NCBI GenBank assembly: GCA_020796225.1
Contig: CM036756.1
Span: 52,990,363-53,054,362 of the forward strand
DNA length: 64,000 nt
Reading direction: 5' to 3'
Source of the DNA: Arion vulgaris
Lineage: Eukaryota; Mollusca; Gastropoda; Stylommatophora; Arionidae
Both the position numbers and the translations under genes were made by a program. This document shows positions 25,163-35,059 of the stretch, piece by piece. A model generated the notes under the pieces. That model did not search any database. It was not told the DNA's origin and saw nothing but the letters and a program-made list of their open reading frames with translations. Each line of letters starts with the position of its first letter. Positions within the stretch are counted from its first letter, which is position 1.

Positions 25163-26837
25163 CAGTTCACTATTTCTAATAAGTAACCTCGCACAGTTAA
25201 ATATTTCTAATAAGTAACCTCGCACAGTTCACTATTTCTAATAGGTAACCTCGCACAGTTCACTATTTCTAATAGGTAACCTCGCACAGTTCACTATTTC
25301 TAATAGGTAACCTCGCACAGTTCATTATTTCTAATAAGTAACCTCGCACAGTTAACTATTTCTAATAAGTAACCTCGCACAGTTCAATATTTCTAATAAG
25401 TAACCCTGCACAGTTCACTATTTCTAATAGGTAACTTGCACAGTTCAATATTTCTAATAAGTAACCTCGCACAGTTCAATATTTCTAATAAGTAACCTCG
25501 CACAGTTCACTATTTCTAATAAGTAACCTCGCACAGTTCACTATTTCTAATAGGTAACTTCGCACAGTTCAATATTTCTAATAAGTAACCTCGCACAGTT
25601 CATTATTTCTAATAAGTAACCTCGCACAGTTAAATATTTCTAATAAGTAACCTCGCACAGTTCACTATTTCTAATAAGTAACCTCGCACAGTTCACTATT
25701 TCTAATAGGTAACCTCGCACAGTTCACTATTTCTAATAGGTAACCTCGCACAGTTCACTATTTCTAATAAGTAACCTCGCACAGTTCACTATTTCTAATA
25801 GGTAACCTCGCACAGTTCACTATTTCTAATAGGTAACCTCGCACAGTTCACTATTTCTAATAAGTAACCTCGCACAGTTCACTATTTCTAATAAGTAACC
25901 TCGCACAGTTCACTATTTCTAATAGGTAACCTCGCACAGTTCACTATTTCTAATACGTAACCTCGCACAGTTCACTATTTCTAATAGGTAACTTCGCACA
26001 GTTCACTATTTCTAATAGGTAACCTCGCACAGTTCACTATTTCTAATACGTAACCTCGCACAGTTCACTATTTCTAATAGGTAACTTCGCACAGTTCAAT
26101 ATTTCTAATAGGTAACCTCGCACAGTTCACTATTTCTAATAAGTAACCTCGCACAGTTCACTATTTCTAATAAGTAACCTCGCACAATTCACTATTTCTA
26201 ATAAGTAACCTCGCACAGTTCACTATTTCTAATAAGTAACCTCGCACAGTTCACTATTTCTAATAAGTAACCTCGCACAATTCACTATTTCTAATAAGTA
26301 ACCTCGCACAGTTCACTATTTCTAATACGTAACCTCGCACAGTTCACTATTTCTAATACGTAACCTCGCACAGTTCACTATTTCTAATAGGTAACCTCGC
26401 ACAGTTCACTATTTCTAATACGTAACCTCGCACAGTTCACTATTTCTAATAGGTAACTTCGCACAGTTCAATATTTCTAATAGGTAACCTCGCACAGTTC
26501 ACTATTTCTAATAAGTAACCTCGCACAGTTCATTATTTCTAATAAGTAACCTCGCACAGTTAAATATTTCTAATAAGTAACCTCGCACAGTTCACTATTT
26601 CTAATAAGTAACCTCGCACAGTTAAATATTTCTAATAAGTAACCTCGCACAGTTCACTATTTCTAATAAGTAACCTCGCACAGTTCACTATTTCTAATAG
26701 GTAACTTCGCACAGTTCAATATTTCTAATAAGTAACCTCGCACAGTTCATTATTTCTAATAAGTAACCTCGCACAGTTCACTATTTCTAATAAGTAACCT
26801 CGCACAGTTCAATATTTCTAATAAGTAACCTCGCACA
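25163..26837. repeat. 31-bp minisatellite, about 54 copies
   Basis: The unit is CACAGTTCACTATTTCTAAT followed by AGGTAACCTCG. The variable core is TAAGTAA/TAGGTAA/TACGTAA, with TTCACT/TTCAAT/TTCATT/TTAAAT and occasional CTTCG for CCTCG. The period was measured as 31 bp. It shares only its period with the 31-bp array at 22.7-23.5 kb. Confidence 0.96.
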
Positions 26838-26839
26838 TT

Positions 26840-26905
26840 GCGTCTGGCCGAATGGATTAGAGTTCGGGCTCACATTCAGGAGACCGGGTTGAATTCACGG
26901 TAATG
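26840..26905 (+). ncRNA. tRNA-derived SINE head (or tRNA pseudogene)
   Basis: GCGTCTGGCCGAATGG starts a 66-bp tRNA-like segment. The A box TGGCCGAATGG (26,845-26,855) matches the consensus TRGYNNARNNG at every position. GTTGAATTC (26,888-26,896) matches the B box GWTCRANNC at all but one. Box spacing is normal for a type 2 pol III promoter. The acceptor ends do not pair well, so a functional tRNA is unlikely. It resembles the minus-strand segment at 41,355-41,427, which supports a SINE family. Confidence 0.6.
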
Positions 26906-27004
26906 CAAAAGAATTTTTTGGTAGGGCATAAAAGAAAACAATCATAACCTGAACAGTTTCTCAGTGACTGTACTATCCCTGTAATCATTACATTTCTCAG
27001 GCTT

Positions 27005-29250
27005 ATATTCCCCTTGTTCAACACTGGCTCATGTTCCCCTTGTTCAACACTGGCTCATGTTCCCATTGTTCAACACTGGCTCATGTTCCCCTTGTTCAAC
27101 ACTGGCTCATGTTCCCATTGTTCAACACTGGCTCATGTTCCCCTTGTTCAACACTGGCTCATGTTCCCATTGTTCAACACTGGCTCATGTTCCCCTTGTT
27201 CAACACTGGCTCATGTTCCCATTGTTCAACACTGGCTCATGTTCCCCTTGTTCAACACTGGCTCATGTTCCCATTGTTCAACACTGGCTCATGTTCCCCT
27301 TGTTCAACACTGGCTCATGTTCCCATTGTTCAACACTGGCTCATGTTCCCCTTGTTCAACACTGGCTCATGTTCCCATTGTTCAACACTGGCTCATGTTC
27401 CCCTTGTTCAACACTGGCTTATGTTCCCCTTGTTCAACACTGGCTCATGTTCCACTTGTTCAACACTGGCTCATGTTCCACTTGTTCAACACCGCTCATG
27501 TTCCCTTGTTCATCACAGGCTCATGTTCCCTTGTTCAACACTGGCTCATGTTCCCCTTGTTCAACACTGGCTCATGTTCCCATTGTTCAACACTGGCTCA
27601 TGTTCCCCTTGTTCAACACTGGCTCATGTTCCTTGCTCAACACTGGCTCATGTTCCTCTTGTTCAACACTGGCTCATGTTCCCCTTGCTCAACACTGGCT
27701 CATGTTCCCCTTGTTCAACATCGGCTCATGTTCCCATTGTTCAACACTGGCTCATGTTCCCCTTGTTCAACACTGGCTTATATTCCCTTTTCAACACGGC
27801 TCATGTTCCTCTTGTTCACTGGCTCATGTTCCCTTGTTCAACACTGGCTTATGTTCCCCTTGTTCAACACTGGCTCATGTTCCACTTGTTCAACACTGGC
27901 TCATGTTCCCCTTGTTCATCACAGGCTCATGTTCCCATTGTTCAACACTGGCTCATGTTCCCCTTGTTCAACACTGGCTTATATTCCCCTTGTTCAACAC
28001 CGGCTCATGTTCCTCTTGTTCAACACTGGCTCATTTTCCCCCTTGCTCAACACTGGCTCATGTTCCCCTTGCTCAACACTGGCTCATGTTCCCCTTGTTC
28101 AACACTGGCTCATGTTCCCCTTGTTCAACATCGGCTCATGTTCCCCTTGTTGAACATCGGCTCATGTTCCCCTTGTTGAACATCGGCTCATGTTCCCCTT
28201 GTTCAACACTGGCTCATGTTCCTCTTGTTGAACATCGGCTCATGTTCCCCTTGTTCAACACTGGCTCATGTTCCCATTGTTCATCACAGGCTCATGTTCC
28301 CCTTGTTCATCACAGGCTCATGTTCCCATTGTTCATCACAGGCTCATGTTCCCCTTGTTCAACACTGGCTCATGTTCCCCTTGTTCATCACTGGCTCATG
28401 TTCCCCTTGTTCATCACAGGCTCATGTTCCCATTGTTCAACACAGGTTCATGTTCCCCTTGTTCAACACTGGCTCATGTTCCCCTTGTTCAACACTGGCT
28501 CATGTTCCCATTGTTCAACACTGGCTCATGTTCCCCTTGTTCAACACTGGCTCATGTTCCCATTGTTCAACACTGGCTCATGTTCCCCTTGTTCAACACT
28601 GGCTCATGTTCCCCTTGTTCAACACCGGCTCATGTTCCCATTGTTCAACACCGGCTCATGTTCCCTTGTTGAACATCGGCTCATGTTCCACTTATTCAAC
28701 ATCGGCTCATGTTCCCTTTGTTCATCACAGGCTCATGTTCCCCTTGTTCATCACAGGCTCATGTTCCCCTTGTTCAACATCGGCTCATGTTCCCATTGTT
28801 CATCACAGGCTCATGTTCTCCTTGTTCATCACAGGCTCATGTTCCCCTTGTTCAACACAGGCTCATGTTCCCCTTGTTCAACATCGGCTCATGTTCCCAT
28901 TGTTCATCACAGGCTCATGTTCCCCTTGTTCATCACAGGCTCATGTTCCCCTTGTTCAACATCGGCTCATGTTCCCATTGTTCATCACAGGCTCATGTTC
29001 TCCTTGTTCATCACAGGCTCATGTTCCCCTTGTTCAACACCGGCTCATGTTCCCATTGTTCAACACCGGCTCATGTTCCCATTGTTCAACACTGGCTCAT
29101 GTTCCCCTTGTTCAACATCAGCTCATGTTCCCTTTGTTCAACATCGGCTCATGTTCCCATTGTTCAACACTGACTCATGTTCCCATTGTTCAACACTGAC
29201 TCATGTTCCCCTTGTTCAACATCAGCTCATGTTCCCTTTGTTCAACACCG
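27005..29250. repeat. 26-bp minisatellite, about 86 copies
   Basis: The unit is TTCAACACTGGCTCATGTTC followed by CCCTTG. Variants are CCCATTG, CATCACAGG, CAACATCGG and GAACATCGG. From about 27,030 to 27,420 the CCCCTTG and CCCATTG forms alternate strictly, making a 52-bp dimer. All plus frames are stop-free, so a 778-codon frame appears (27,057-29,393). I treat it as an artefact: it is pure repeat except for a short non-repeat tail after 29,250. Confidence 0.96.
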
Positions 29251-29522
29251 CCCTAAAATGCAGTAGCATGTGCAGTAAGGAAAGCATTTCTTCTTTTCAA
29301 CCTTGTATATTGGACAAGTCCATACGTGTTACTTCCTTCAATGCAACAGCCATCTCAATGCTACAACACTCACTGTACACATGTGATATTTGATGGCATA
29401 TCTTCTTTCTCTAACCTGCAGGCAGCTTAGGGAGTTCATATTACTTGAAATAATAAGCACACACAAGAGCAGACATCCATATTAGCTTATATTAAATAGT
29501 TGCTATAGCAACGTTCTCAAAG

Positions 29523-30015
29523 GACATCAAAAGAAACACAAAGCTGAGAATCTGTCGATCAAATGTTAGGTCAGTACTGTTCTATGACACGGAGACATGG
29601 ATGACATCAAAACAAACACAAAGCTGAGAATCTGTCGATCAAATGTTAGGTCAGTACTGTTCTATGGCACGGAGACATGGATGACATCAAAAGAAACACA
29701 AAGCTGAGAATCTGTCGATCAAATGTTAGGTCAGTACTGTTCTATGGCACGGAAACATGGAGGATATCAAAAGAAACACAAAGCTGAGAATCTGTCGATC
29801 AAATGTTAGGTCAGTACTGTTCTATGGCACGGAAACATGGATGACATCAAAAGAAACACAAAGCTGAGAATCTGTCGATCAAATGTTAGGTCAGTACTGT
29901 TCTATGGCACGGAGACATGGATGACATCAAAACAAACACAAAGCTGAGAATCTGTCGATCAAATGTTAGGTCAGTACTGTTCTATGGCACGGAAACATGG
30001 AGGATATCAAAAGAA
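29523..30015 (+). repeat. 80-bp tandem array made of LINE coding sequence, 6 copies
   Basis: AAGCTGAGAATCTGTCG starts at 29,541, 29,621, 29,701, 29,781, 29,861 and 29,941, exactly 80 bp apart. Each unit translates as KLRICRSNVRSVLFYGTETW followed by MTSK. That is the post-RT segment of a non-LTR retrotransposon ORF2 (usual pattern KLxIFNSNVxSVLLYGxETW). The last copy runs without a break into the rest of the same ORF (next entry). The array is therefore an internal LINE segment amplified in place. Because 80 is not a multiple of three, the LINE frame is lost from copy to copy. Confidence 0.85.
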
Positions 30016-30400
30016 ACAACCAGAAAACTATAGACTTTCGTCAATGGAGGTTTATGTAGAATTGAGGGACTGAGATAGTATGATTAGATTACGAACGAGG
30101 AACTCAGAGAAAGAGCTAAGCAGATACTAGTGGAGAAAGAGCTAAGGAAGCGACGCTGGCGATGGAAAGGACACACATTGAGAAGACCGACTGGAATCAT
30201 AGGAAGACATACACCGTTTTGGAACCCGCAGGGAAAGTAGAGTAGGGGAAGGTCAAGACATATGGAGAAGAGAGATGTAGACTGATAATTAAAAGGATAG
30301 ATAAAACATGGAAAGAATTTGGAAGGGATGGCAGCAGAGAGAAGGATCTGGAAGACGTTTGCTGAAAAAGACCTGTGCTCCGCTGGGAGTTGAAAGGTGA
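30016..30400 (+). mobile_element. LINE ORF2 C-terminal region continuing from the 80-bp array
   Basis: After ETWRISKETTRKL, plus frames give DxITNEELRERAKQILVEKE and then KRRWRWKGHTLRRPTGIIGR, followed by HTPFWNPQGK, a stop, SRGRSRH, and a late KTWKEFGRDGSREKDLED. This is the well-known LINE C-terminal order (RKRxWRWxGHTLRKP, then WNPQGKRxRGRP, then TWxxLxxxAQDRxxWR). Stops and frame changes show it is dead. It lies in a different LINE lineage from the RNase H-type copies. Confidence 0.82.
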
Positions 30401-30534
30401 AGAAGATAGCAGCGTTTACAATGAGATAGTTTAGCGCCCTGTTTCCCAACGTGGGGCTCACGCCCACAGGGGGCATTTTAATCGTTTAGCGGAGGGCAAT
30501 GGACTCGTTCGAAGTTTAACTAATGTTCTTGATG

Positions 30535-30870
30535 TTGCAAAACAGATATATGGGCTTTTGAATGTCTGTTAACAAAACTGATATATTGACTTTTGAATGT
30601 CTGTTAACAAAACTGATATATTGACTTTTGAATGTCTGTTAACAAAACTGATATATTGACTTTTGAATGTCTGTTTGACAAAACTGATATATGGGCTTTT
30701 GAATGTCTGTTAACAAAACTGATATATTGACTTTTGAATGTCTGTTAACAAAACTGATATATTGACTTTTGAATGTCTGTTAACAAAACTGATATATTGA
30801 CTTTTGAATGTCTGTTAACAAAACTGATATATTGACTTTTGAATGTCTGTTGACAAAAACGAATGTTGCT
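30535..30870. repeat. 35-bp minisatellite, about 9.5 copies
   Basis: The unit is GACTTTTGAATGTCTGTTAA followed by CAAAACTGATATATT. Two copies have ATGGGCTTTT in place of TTGACTTTT. The period was measured as 35 bp. Confidence 0.95.
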
Positions 30871-31217
30871 TAACAATCATTTTATTGAAGTTGAAAAAAT
30901 CTTCAATGAACGGAAAGTATTAACATCTAGGTACTAACAACTACCTTCATTCTTGAAAGATACTAACCACACTTTGTCTGTTTTTCTTCTATTAAGTTGT
31001 TGCCTGGCAGGACTTATCGCCTCTTCCTCCTTGATGTCTGCTCACTGTATACCTCTATACCTCATTCTGACGGACTTCAAGCTCTCCAGTTTTTCTCGAC
31101 AGGAGAACTAACCCTCTTGTCTCCACCTCGACTCTCCTTCGTCTTGCAGAACTAGTTCTCACTCTCAACTCCTTTCAGTTCAATGACCAGTTCTTCGAAC
31201 AGATTAGTGGGGTCGCC

Positions 31218-32207
31218 ATGGGTACTAAAATGGGACCCAGCTATACTTGTCTATTCATGGGTCATCTTGAACACTTAGTATGGAACACCTATGATGGCCT
31301 TCTTCCGTCCGTGTATCATAGATACATCGATGATTGTATTGGAGTTACCGATATGTCTGAAGCCGAATTGTTACGCTTCATTACCTTCATCAATGCCTTC
31401 AATCCTGCTATTCGGTTCACCTCTCACATCTCTACCTCCTGTGTCAATTTTCTTGACATCACTATCACCATCAGCCTATCCACTATCACTACATCAGTAT
31501 ACTACAAACCTACTGATACACATAGCTTTCTTCTGTATACCTCCTCCCATCCCCAGGCTTGTCGTGACTCTTTACCTTTCTCTCAACTCTTACGCCTTCG
31601 TCGCCTCTGCAGCGAGGACGACGATTTTCTTGATAGAGCTCATGAGATGCTTGATTTCTTCCGCCAGCGCCTATACCCGGAGAATGTGCTTACATCTGCC
31701 ATGCATCGGGTTCAGCTAATTGCTCGCCAGGAGGCCCTCTCTCACATACTTAGAACCCCCAATTCTGACAGGGTTAAACTTATCTTAACTTTCCACCCTC
31801 ATAGTTCCCTGGTGAAAAAAGGTCTTATTCCATCATCTCCTATTCTTCAGTCTGATCCTGAGACACGTTCAGTCTTCCAACACTATCCTTTGGTGGCGTA
31901 CAGACGGGACAGAAGCCTCAAGGATTTGTTGGTACACAATCGCCTCAAGCCTAACATCCAGAGTCACTTTGGCACCATCCAATGTGGCCGTCGGCGCTGT
32001 AATACATGTGCATATGTAATACAGACCCGTACTGTCTCTTTTCAAAAGCTACCTATACCATTCAAGACAGTTTCACGTGTGAGTCCCACAATATCATCTA
32101 TGCTATCACCTGCAAACGATGCCATAAGGCCTATATTGGTGAAACCGGTAAGAGGCTCAGTGACCGATTCGCCCAACACTTACGCGATATTCGCCAATGC
32201 TCTGTGA
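31218..32207 (+). pseudogene. Penelope-like reverse transcriptase fragment
   Basis: A 329-codon frame begins at the conserved MGTKMGPSYTCLFMGHLEH, a signature of Penelope RTs (the (A)MGT(x)MGP block). The catalytic YIDD box is at 31,323-31,334. Later segments include the thumb-like PHSSLVKKG region and YRRDRSLKDLLVHNRLK, then the CGRRRCNTC cysteine motif near 31,985-32,013 that normally links RT to the nuclease. The ATG at 31,218 is not a true start: related protein sequence continues upstream, in the same frame back to about 31,097 (ending QFNDQFFEQISGVA) and in another frame before that. After about 32,020 this frame stops matching the family, and the real continuation is in the next frame. 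Confidence 0.9.
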
Positions 32208-32389
32208 CTCCTGTGGCCACTCATTTCAATGATACTGGCCATTTAGGAGTTGACGATGTCCAGGTCACAGCCATCCGATCATGTTCCTCCGATGATCGCA
32301 GTCGATTCGCCCTGGAGAACCGTTTTATTTCATTCTATGACACTTTGCGACCTCTTGGACTCAACGCATTACATTCCTATGCTTCTTAG
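32006..32389 (+). pseudogene. GIY-YIG endonuclease domain of the Penelope-like element
   Basis: This frame overlaps the RT frame and encodes SHNIIYAITCKRCHKAYIGE, then KRLSDRFAQHLRDIRQ. The GIY-YIG signature is degenerate at the first half (NIIYAI) but clear at the second (AYIGET; YIG at 32,132-32,140). It is followed by the usual R and H, and a late Glu in FALENRFISFYDTLR. In intact elements it is fused to the RT; here a one-base frame change separates them. It would have cut chromosomal DNA to prime reverse transcription. A stop at 32,387-32,389 ends the protein at the expected place. Confidence 0.88.
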
Positions 32390-32616
32390 TACTGTCTTAT
32401 CTCGTGCCTTGTTATCTATATGTGTGTTTGCTCCATATATGTGTCATTTATCCACTATATTGTTTATTGTTCCTCTCCTTTTCCACTTTCGGTTTTTGTG
32501 TTGCACTCATTTCGTTGTTCGTTTTTATTCCCAGATTTTCATCAGATAGGTTTATGTTTCCACATGTAATCGTCCACTTGTAGTGTTCCTCGAAATTCGT
32601 CATTCTTGTTATATTG

Positions 32617-32652
32617 TTTGCTTGATAAAGGCCTTTTGGTCGAAACGTTGCT
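32617..32652 (+). ncRNA. Hammerhead-ribozyme-like relic in the Penelope 3' region
   Basis: CTTGATAAAGGCC, then TTTT, then GGTCGAAACGTT. GGCC pairs with GGTC (one G-U) to form a helix II, flanked on the 3' side by the invariant GAAAC. The 5' core CTTGATAA departs from the required CUGAUGA, so cleavage activity is not expected. Penelope-like elements are known to carry hammerhead motifs in their terminal repeats, and the location fits. I did not find a convincing cleavage triplet and closing helices by eye. Confidence 0.45.
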
Positions 32653-32660
32653 GTTTATCG

Positions 32661-33214
32661 TCACTGTTTATGTATTTTGTAAAACTGTAGTACTTTGTTT
32701 TTACGTGTTTAGGTACATTTCTACCTCCTTTTAACAAAGCTTTGAAAGCGGAGAGCATGTATTATTGTGCTAAAATCGAGTCATATTAAACAAAAAAACT
32801 GGAATGTGTCCGACATATTGAGTATGTAACAGTATTGTACAGAGCCACGCGTATGATAATTCTGTCACAGAAAGTAGCAGGCCCGAAGTTTGATTTGGTT
32901 TGGAATGTTAGGTATGATGGGAAACGCAACTAAGAAACATCAAGGTGGTTTGACTCAAATATCAGTTATGGACCTATGATTTGATTACCAAAGTAATGGA
33001 TACTCACTGTACAACTGGATTATACTGGTGTCCTTAGAGTAACATTTTGTAGATGTATAGTTAACGAAGGAGCATTTATATATGGATTACAGTAGAATGT
33101 CTTGAGATCTTGTTTTCCATGTTTAGCGGCAGATTGAGAAGGTGTGGTTGGGACATAAACGTTTAGACAATGACAGAAGAATATCGTTAGTCAAAGTAAA
33201 ATGAGTCTTTTCCA
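32661..33214. other. No recognisable feature
   Basis: AT-rich sequence after the Penelope element. I see no supported gene or repeat. A short basic reading (RLRRCGWDINV) near 33,130 hints at more LINE debris but is too short to call. Confidence 0.4.
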
Positions 33215-33310
33215 AAAGAGTAATTGCTTATTGGTTACCAAACTGAAGTCATTGCACTCCAGACAGACCCATAAGTGCTCAATCTCCCCCAACAGATATC
33301 GAAGTAACAT
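33215..33310 (-). mobile_element. RNase H-type LINE tail remnant
   Basis: The minus strand matches the 3' coding tail at 62,735-62,830 almost base for base: TTGGGGGAGATTGAGCACTT, then GGAGTGCAATGACTTC, then GGTAACCAATAAGCAA. The match with 62.8 kb covers about 95 bp including the shared 3' untranslated CCAATAAGCAA. Confidence 0.75.
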
Positions 33311-33774
33311 ATGTGGGAAATTGTAGTCGTGAGAACAAAGTTTTGGAATAGTAAAGTAATAGAATATTCACTCATATATATAGACGATGAACTTTAAGAA
33401 GATTGAATAATAGATAAGATAGAAAGACAAACACAGAACAGCTTGTGAGGTAGCTAGAATAAAAATAGAGAACTAGACACAGAACAACTAAAGTACAGGA
33501 CTGTTAGGCCAGATTATACGAGAAAATCAGAAAAGAACCGAAGAGCTTCACGTAGAAAATATAACTATTGGAGGATAGAATTTATCAGAGCTAATTAGAA
33601 GAAAACACCGCATACTTTTTCAGAAGAGCAAATTTGACCACAAAAATATGAGTATAAATATTGTTAATGATTTGTTGTTTTTTCAAAATAATCATTCTAC
33701 ACTAATTGAATTTTCTCAAACGTTTATTACTTGATGGAAAATATTATTGTATTAATGTATTCCACATTAATGTC
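33311..33774. other. No recognisable feature
   Basis: A-rich sequence without a supported coding or repeat signal. It may include the 5' untranslated part of the hAT element that follows. Confidence 0.4.
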
Positions 33775-34071
33775 TTCTATGCCAACAATGCTAGACCGAT
33801 GAATCAATGAAACCAGGTCGTCTTCAGGCGCATTTGAAGTCGAAACATACTGCTCATACTAATTCAGATTTGAATTACTTTCAAACGTTCAAGACAAATT
33901 TTGAAAAAAGAGCAACATTAAAGTCTATATTTACTGCTCATACTGCAACTGTCAATCGTACTCTTTGGGGCTAGTTATCAAATTTCCGTACTCATTGCTA
34001 AATGTGGGGAAAACCATACTATAGGAGAGAATTTATTCAAACCGTCAATATCAGCATTTCTTAAAACGAGT

Positions 34072-34347
34072 ATGAAAAAAAATGGCAAAGAGGTGACAGC
34101 TTTGCCACTCAGTAACAATACCGTTAGCAAACAAATAGACGAAATAAGTGAAGATATTGAAATACAACCTGTTGAAAAGCTGAAAACAAGAAAATTATCA
34201 GTGCAAATGGGTGAATTAACTTTGAGAGACAGTGAGGCCGTATTGATAACTTACGTAAGATATATTGATAAAGGGGATTTTGCTGAAGAAATCTTCTTCT
34301 GTAAATCATTAGAAAGTACCACTACATCCACAGATATATATAATTAG
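34072..34347 (+). pseudogene. hAT transposase segment (catalytic-domain start)
   Basis: A 91-codon piece reading LPLSNNTVSKQIDEISEDIE, then LSVQMGELTLRDSEAVLITY. In ZBED5/SCAND3-like proteins the second block reads Q-x-D-E-S-T-L and holds the first catalytic Asp. Here it is Q-M-G-E-L-T-L, so the Asp has been lost to Gly. The ATG at 34,072 is internal, since family-matching sequence continues upstream in frame from about 33,971. The frame is interrupted by a stop at 34,345. Confidence 0.8.
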
Positions 34348-34379
34348 CTAAAAATTACTTAGATGTCAAAAATATACCA

Positions 34380-34921
34380 ATGAAAAATATAACATCTTGT
34401 GCCGCAGATGGTGCTCCTAAAAGGATGGGCAAGAAAAATAGCTGCTTAACATTGATGAAAGATGAGACTCCAGAAACGCTTCTTGTGCATTGTGTTATTC
34501 ACAGGGAAAATTTGGTAGCTAAAAATATTTCGCCTGTTAATGAAGTATTAAATTCAATTATAAAGTGTATCAATACTATTAAAGCTAATGACAAATGTGA
34601 GCGTCTCTTCAAGCTATTTTGTGAAAAACAAAATGCAGACCATTTGAGACTTTTCACACTGAAGTAAGATGTCTCTCGAAAGGGAACTGCTTGAAAAGAC
34701 TTATGGAACTGTTTAATACTCTTAGTGATTTTTTAAGCGACAAACCTGAAATGAAGTATCTATTAACGGTCGAAGGTAAAGCATTTGTGAGTTATTTAGC
34801 CGATATCTTTGAAAAATTAAATATATTAAATAACCAACTTCATGGAACAAAAACAACTCTTGTTGATACAAAAGCAAAGATATTTTATTTCATTACCTTT
34901 ATTGTATTACGTCAGAAATAG
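34380..34921 (+). pseudogene. hAT transposase segments (second catalytic Asp region onward)
   Basis: The first piece (34,380-34,667) contains ITSCAADGAPKRMGKK, where the Asp of ADGAP is the usual second catalytic residue, and VHCVIHRENLVAKNIS, the conserved C-x2-H-like helical block. The second piece (34,691-34,921) contains LKRLMELFNTLSDFLSDKPE and LVDTKAKIFYFITFIVLRQK. Between them, TEVRCLSKGNC can be read after a frame shift, so the protein was once continuous. The sequence ends before the hAT C-terminal dimerisation region. Confidence 0.82.
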
Positions 34922-35059
34922 ATTTACAATAAAAATTGTGTATATAAGATTTTAAAAAAAAACAGTACTTACTTACTTCAGTAGTTCTCGGTGTATTTTT
35001 ATATTCAATTTCAGCTGATATACTTGCTTGCTGGTTGTGATACGAGTAGTATTCGTTTT

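Larger units (their letters stand above)
31030..32660 (+). mobile_element. Penelope-like element, 5'-truncated, with RT and GIY-YIG endonuclease
   Basis: From 5' to 3' the element holds RT motifs starting LDVCSLYTSIPHSDG (31,030), a long RT frame (31,218-32,207), a GIY-YIG domain in another frame (to 32,389), a T-rich 3' untranslated stretch, and a hammerhead-like relic at about 32,617-32,652. Order and motifs are those of Penelope-like retroelements, which insert using a GIY-YIG nuclease. The N-terminal part of the protein and any 5' long-terminal-repeat-like sequence are missing. Two frame breaks are visible, near 31,097 and near 32,010-32,060. The remainder is otherwise open, so it is comparatively young for this window. 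Confidence 0.9.
33775..34930 (+). mobile_element. hAT transposon relic, ZBED5/SCAND3-like
   Basis: A plus-strand transposase with several frame breaks. It begins with a BED-type zinc finger (CQQC at 33,780-33,791; then RLQAHLKSKH at about 33,819-33,848). It continues KTNFEKRATLKSIFTAHTAT, then, in a new frame at about 33,971, ASYQISVLIAKCGENHTIGE. The frame at 34,072-34,347 follows, then segments containing CAADGAPKRMGKKN and HCVIHRENLVAKNIS, and finally DFLSDKPEMKYLLTVEGKAF (frame to 34,921). The family cuts and pastes DNA with an RNase H-fold nuclease. The C-terminal dimerisation domain is absent, so the copy is truncated as well as frameshifted. No terminal repeats were identified. Confidence 0.85.

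Noticed and set aside
26840..26905. Functional tRNA gene
   Set aside because: The A box is perfect, but the acceptor arms do not pair and the B box has a mismatch; a SINE head or pseudogene fits better.
27057..29393. 778-codon plus-strand open frame
   Set aside because: It is the 26-bp array read through; all three plus frames are open, and only the last few dozen codons are non-repetitive.
31291..31719. 142-codon frame overlapping the Penelope RT
   Set aside because: It is a shadow of the RT frame with no family match of its own.
32250..32549. 99-codon frame at the end of the Penelope element
   Set aside because: It overlaps the GIY-YIG frame and the T-rich 3' region; its hydrophobic composition is due to T-richness.
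33790..33860. Hammerhead-like string (CCGATGA ... GAAAC) and a later GTCGAAAC
   Set aside because: The region reads as the BED zinc finger of the hAT relic (RLQAHLKSKH), and the helices do not fit a hammerhead layout.
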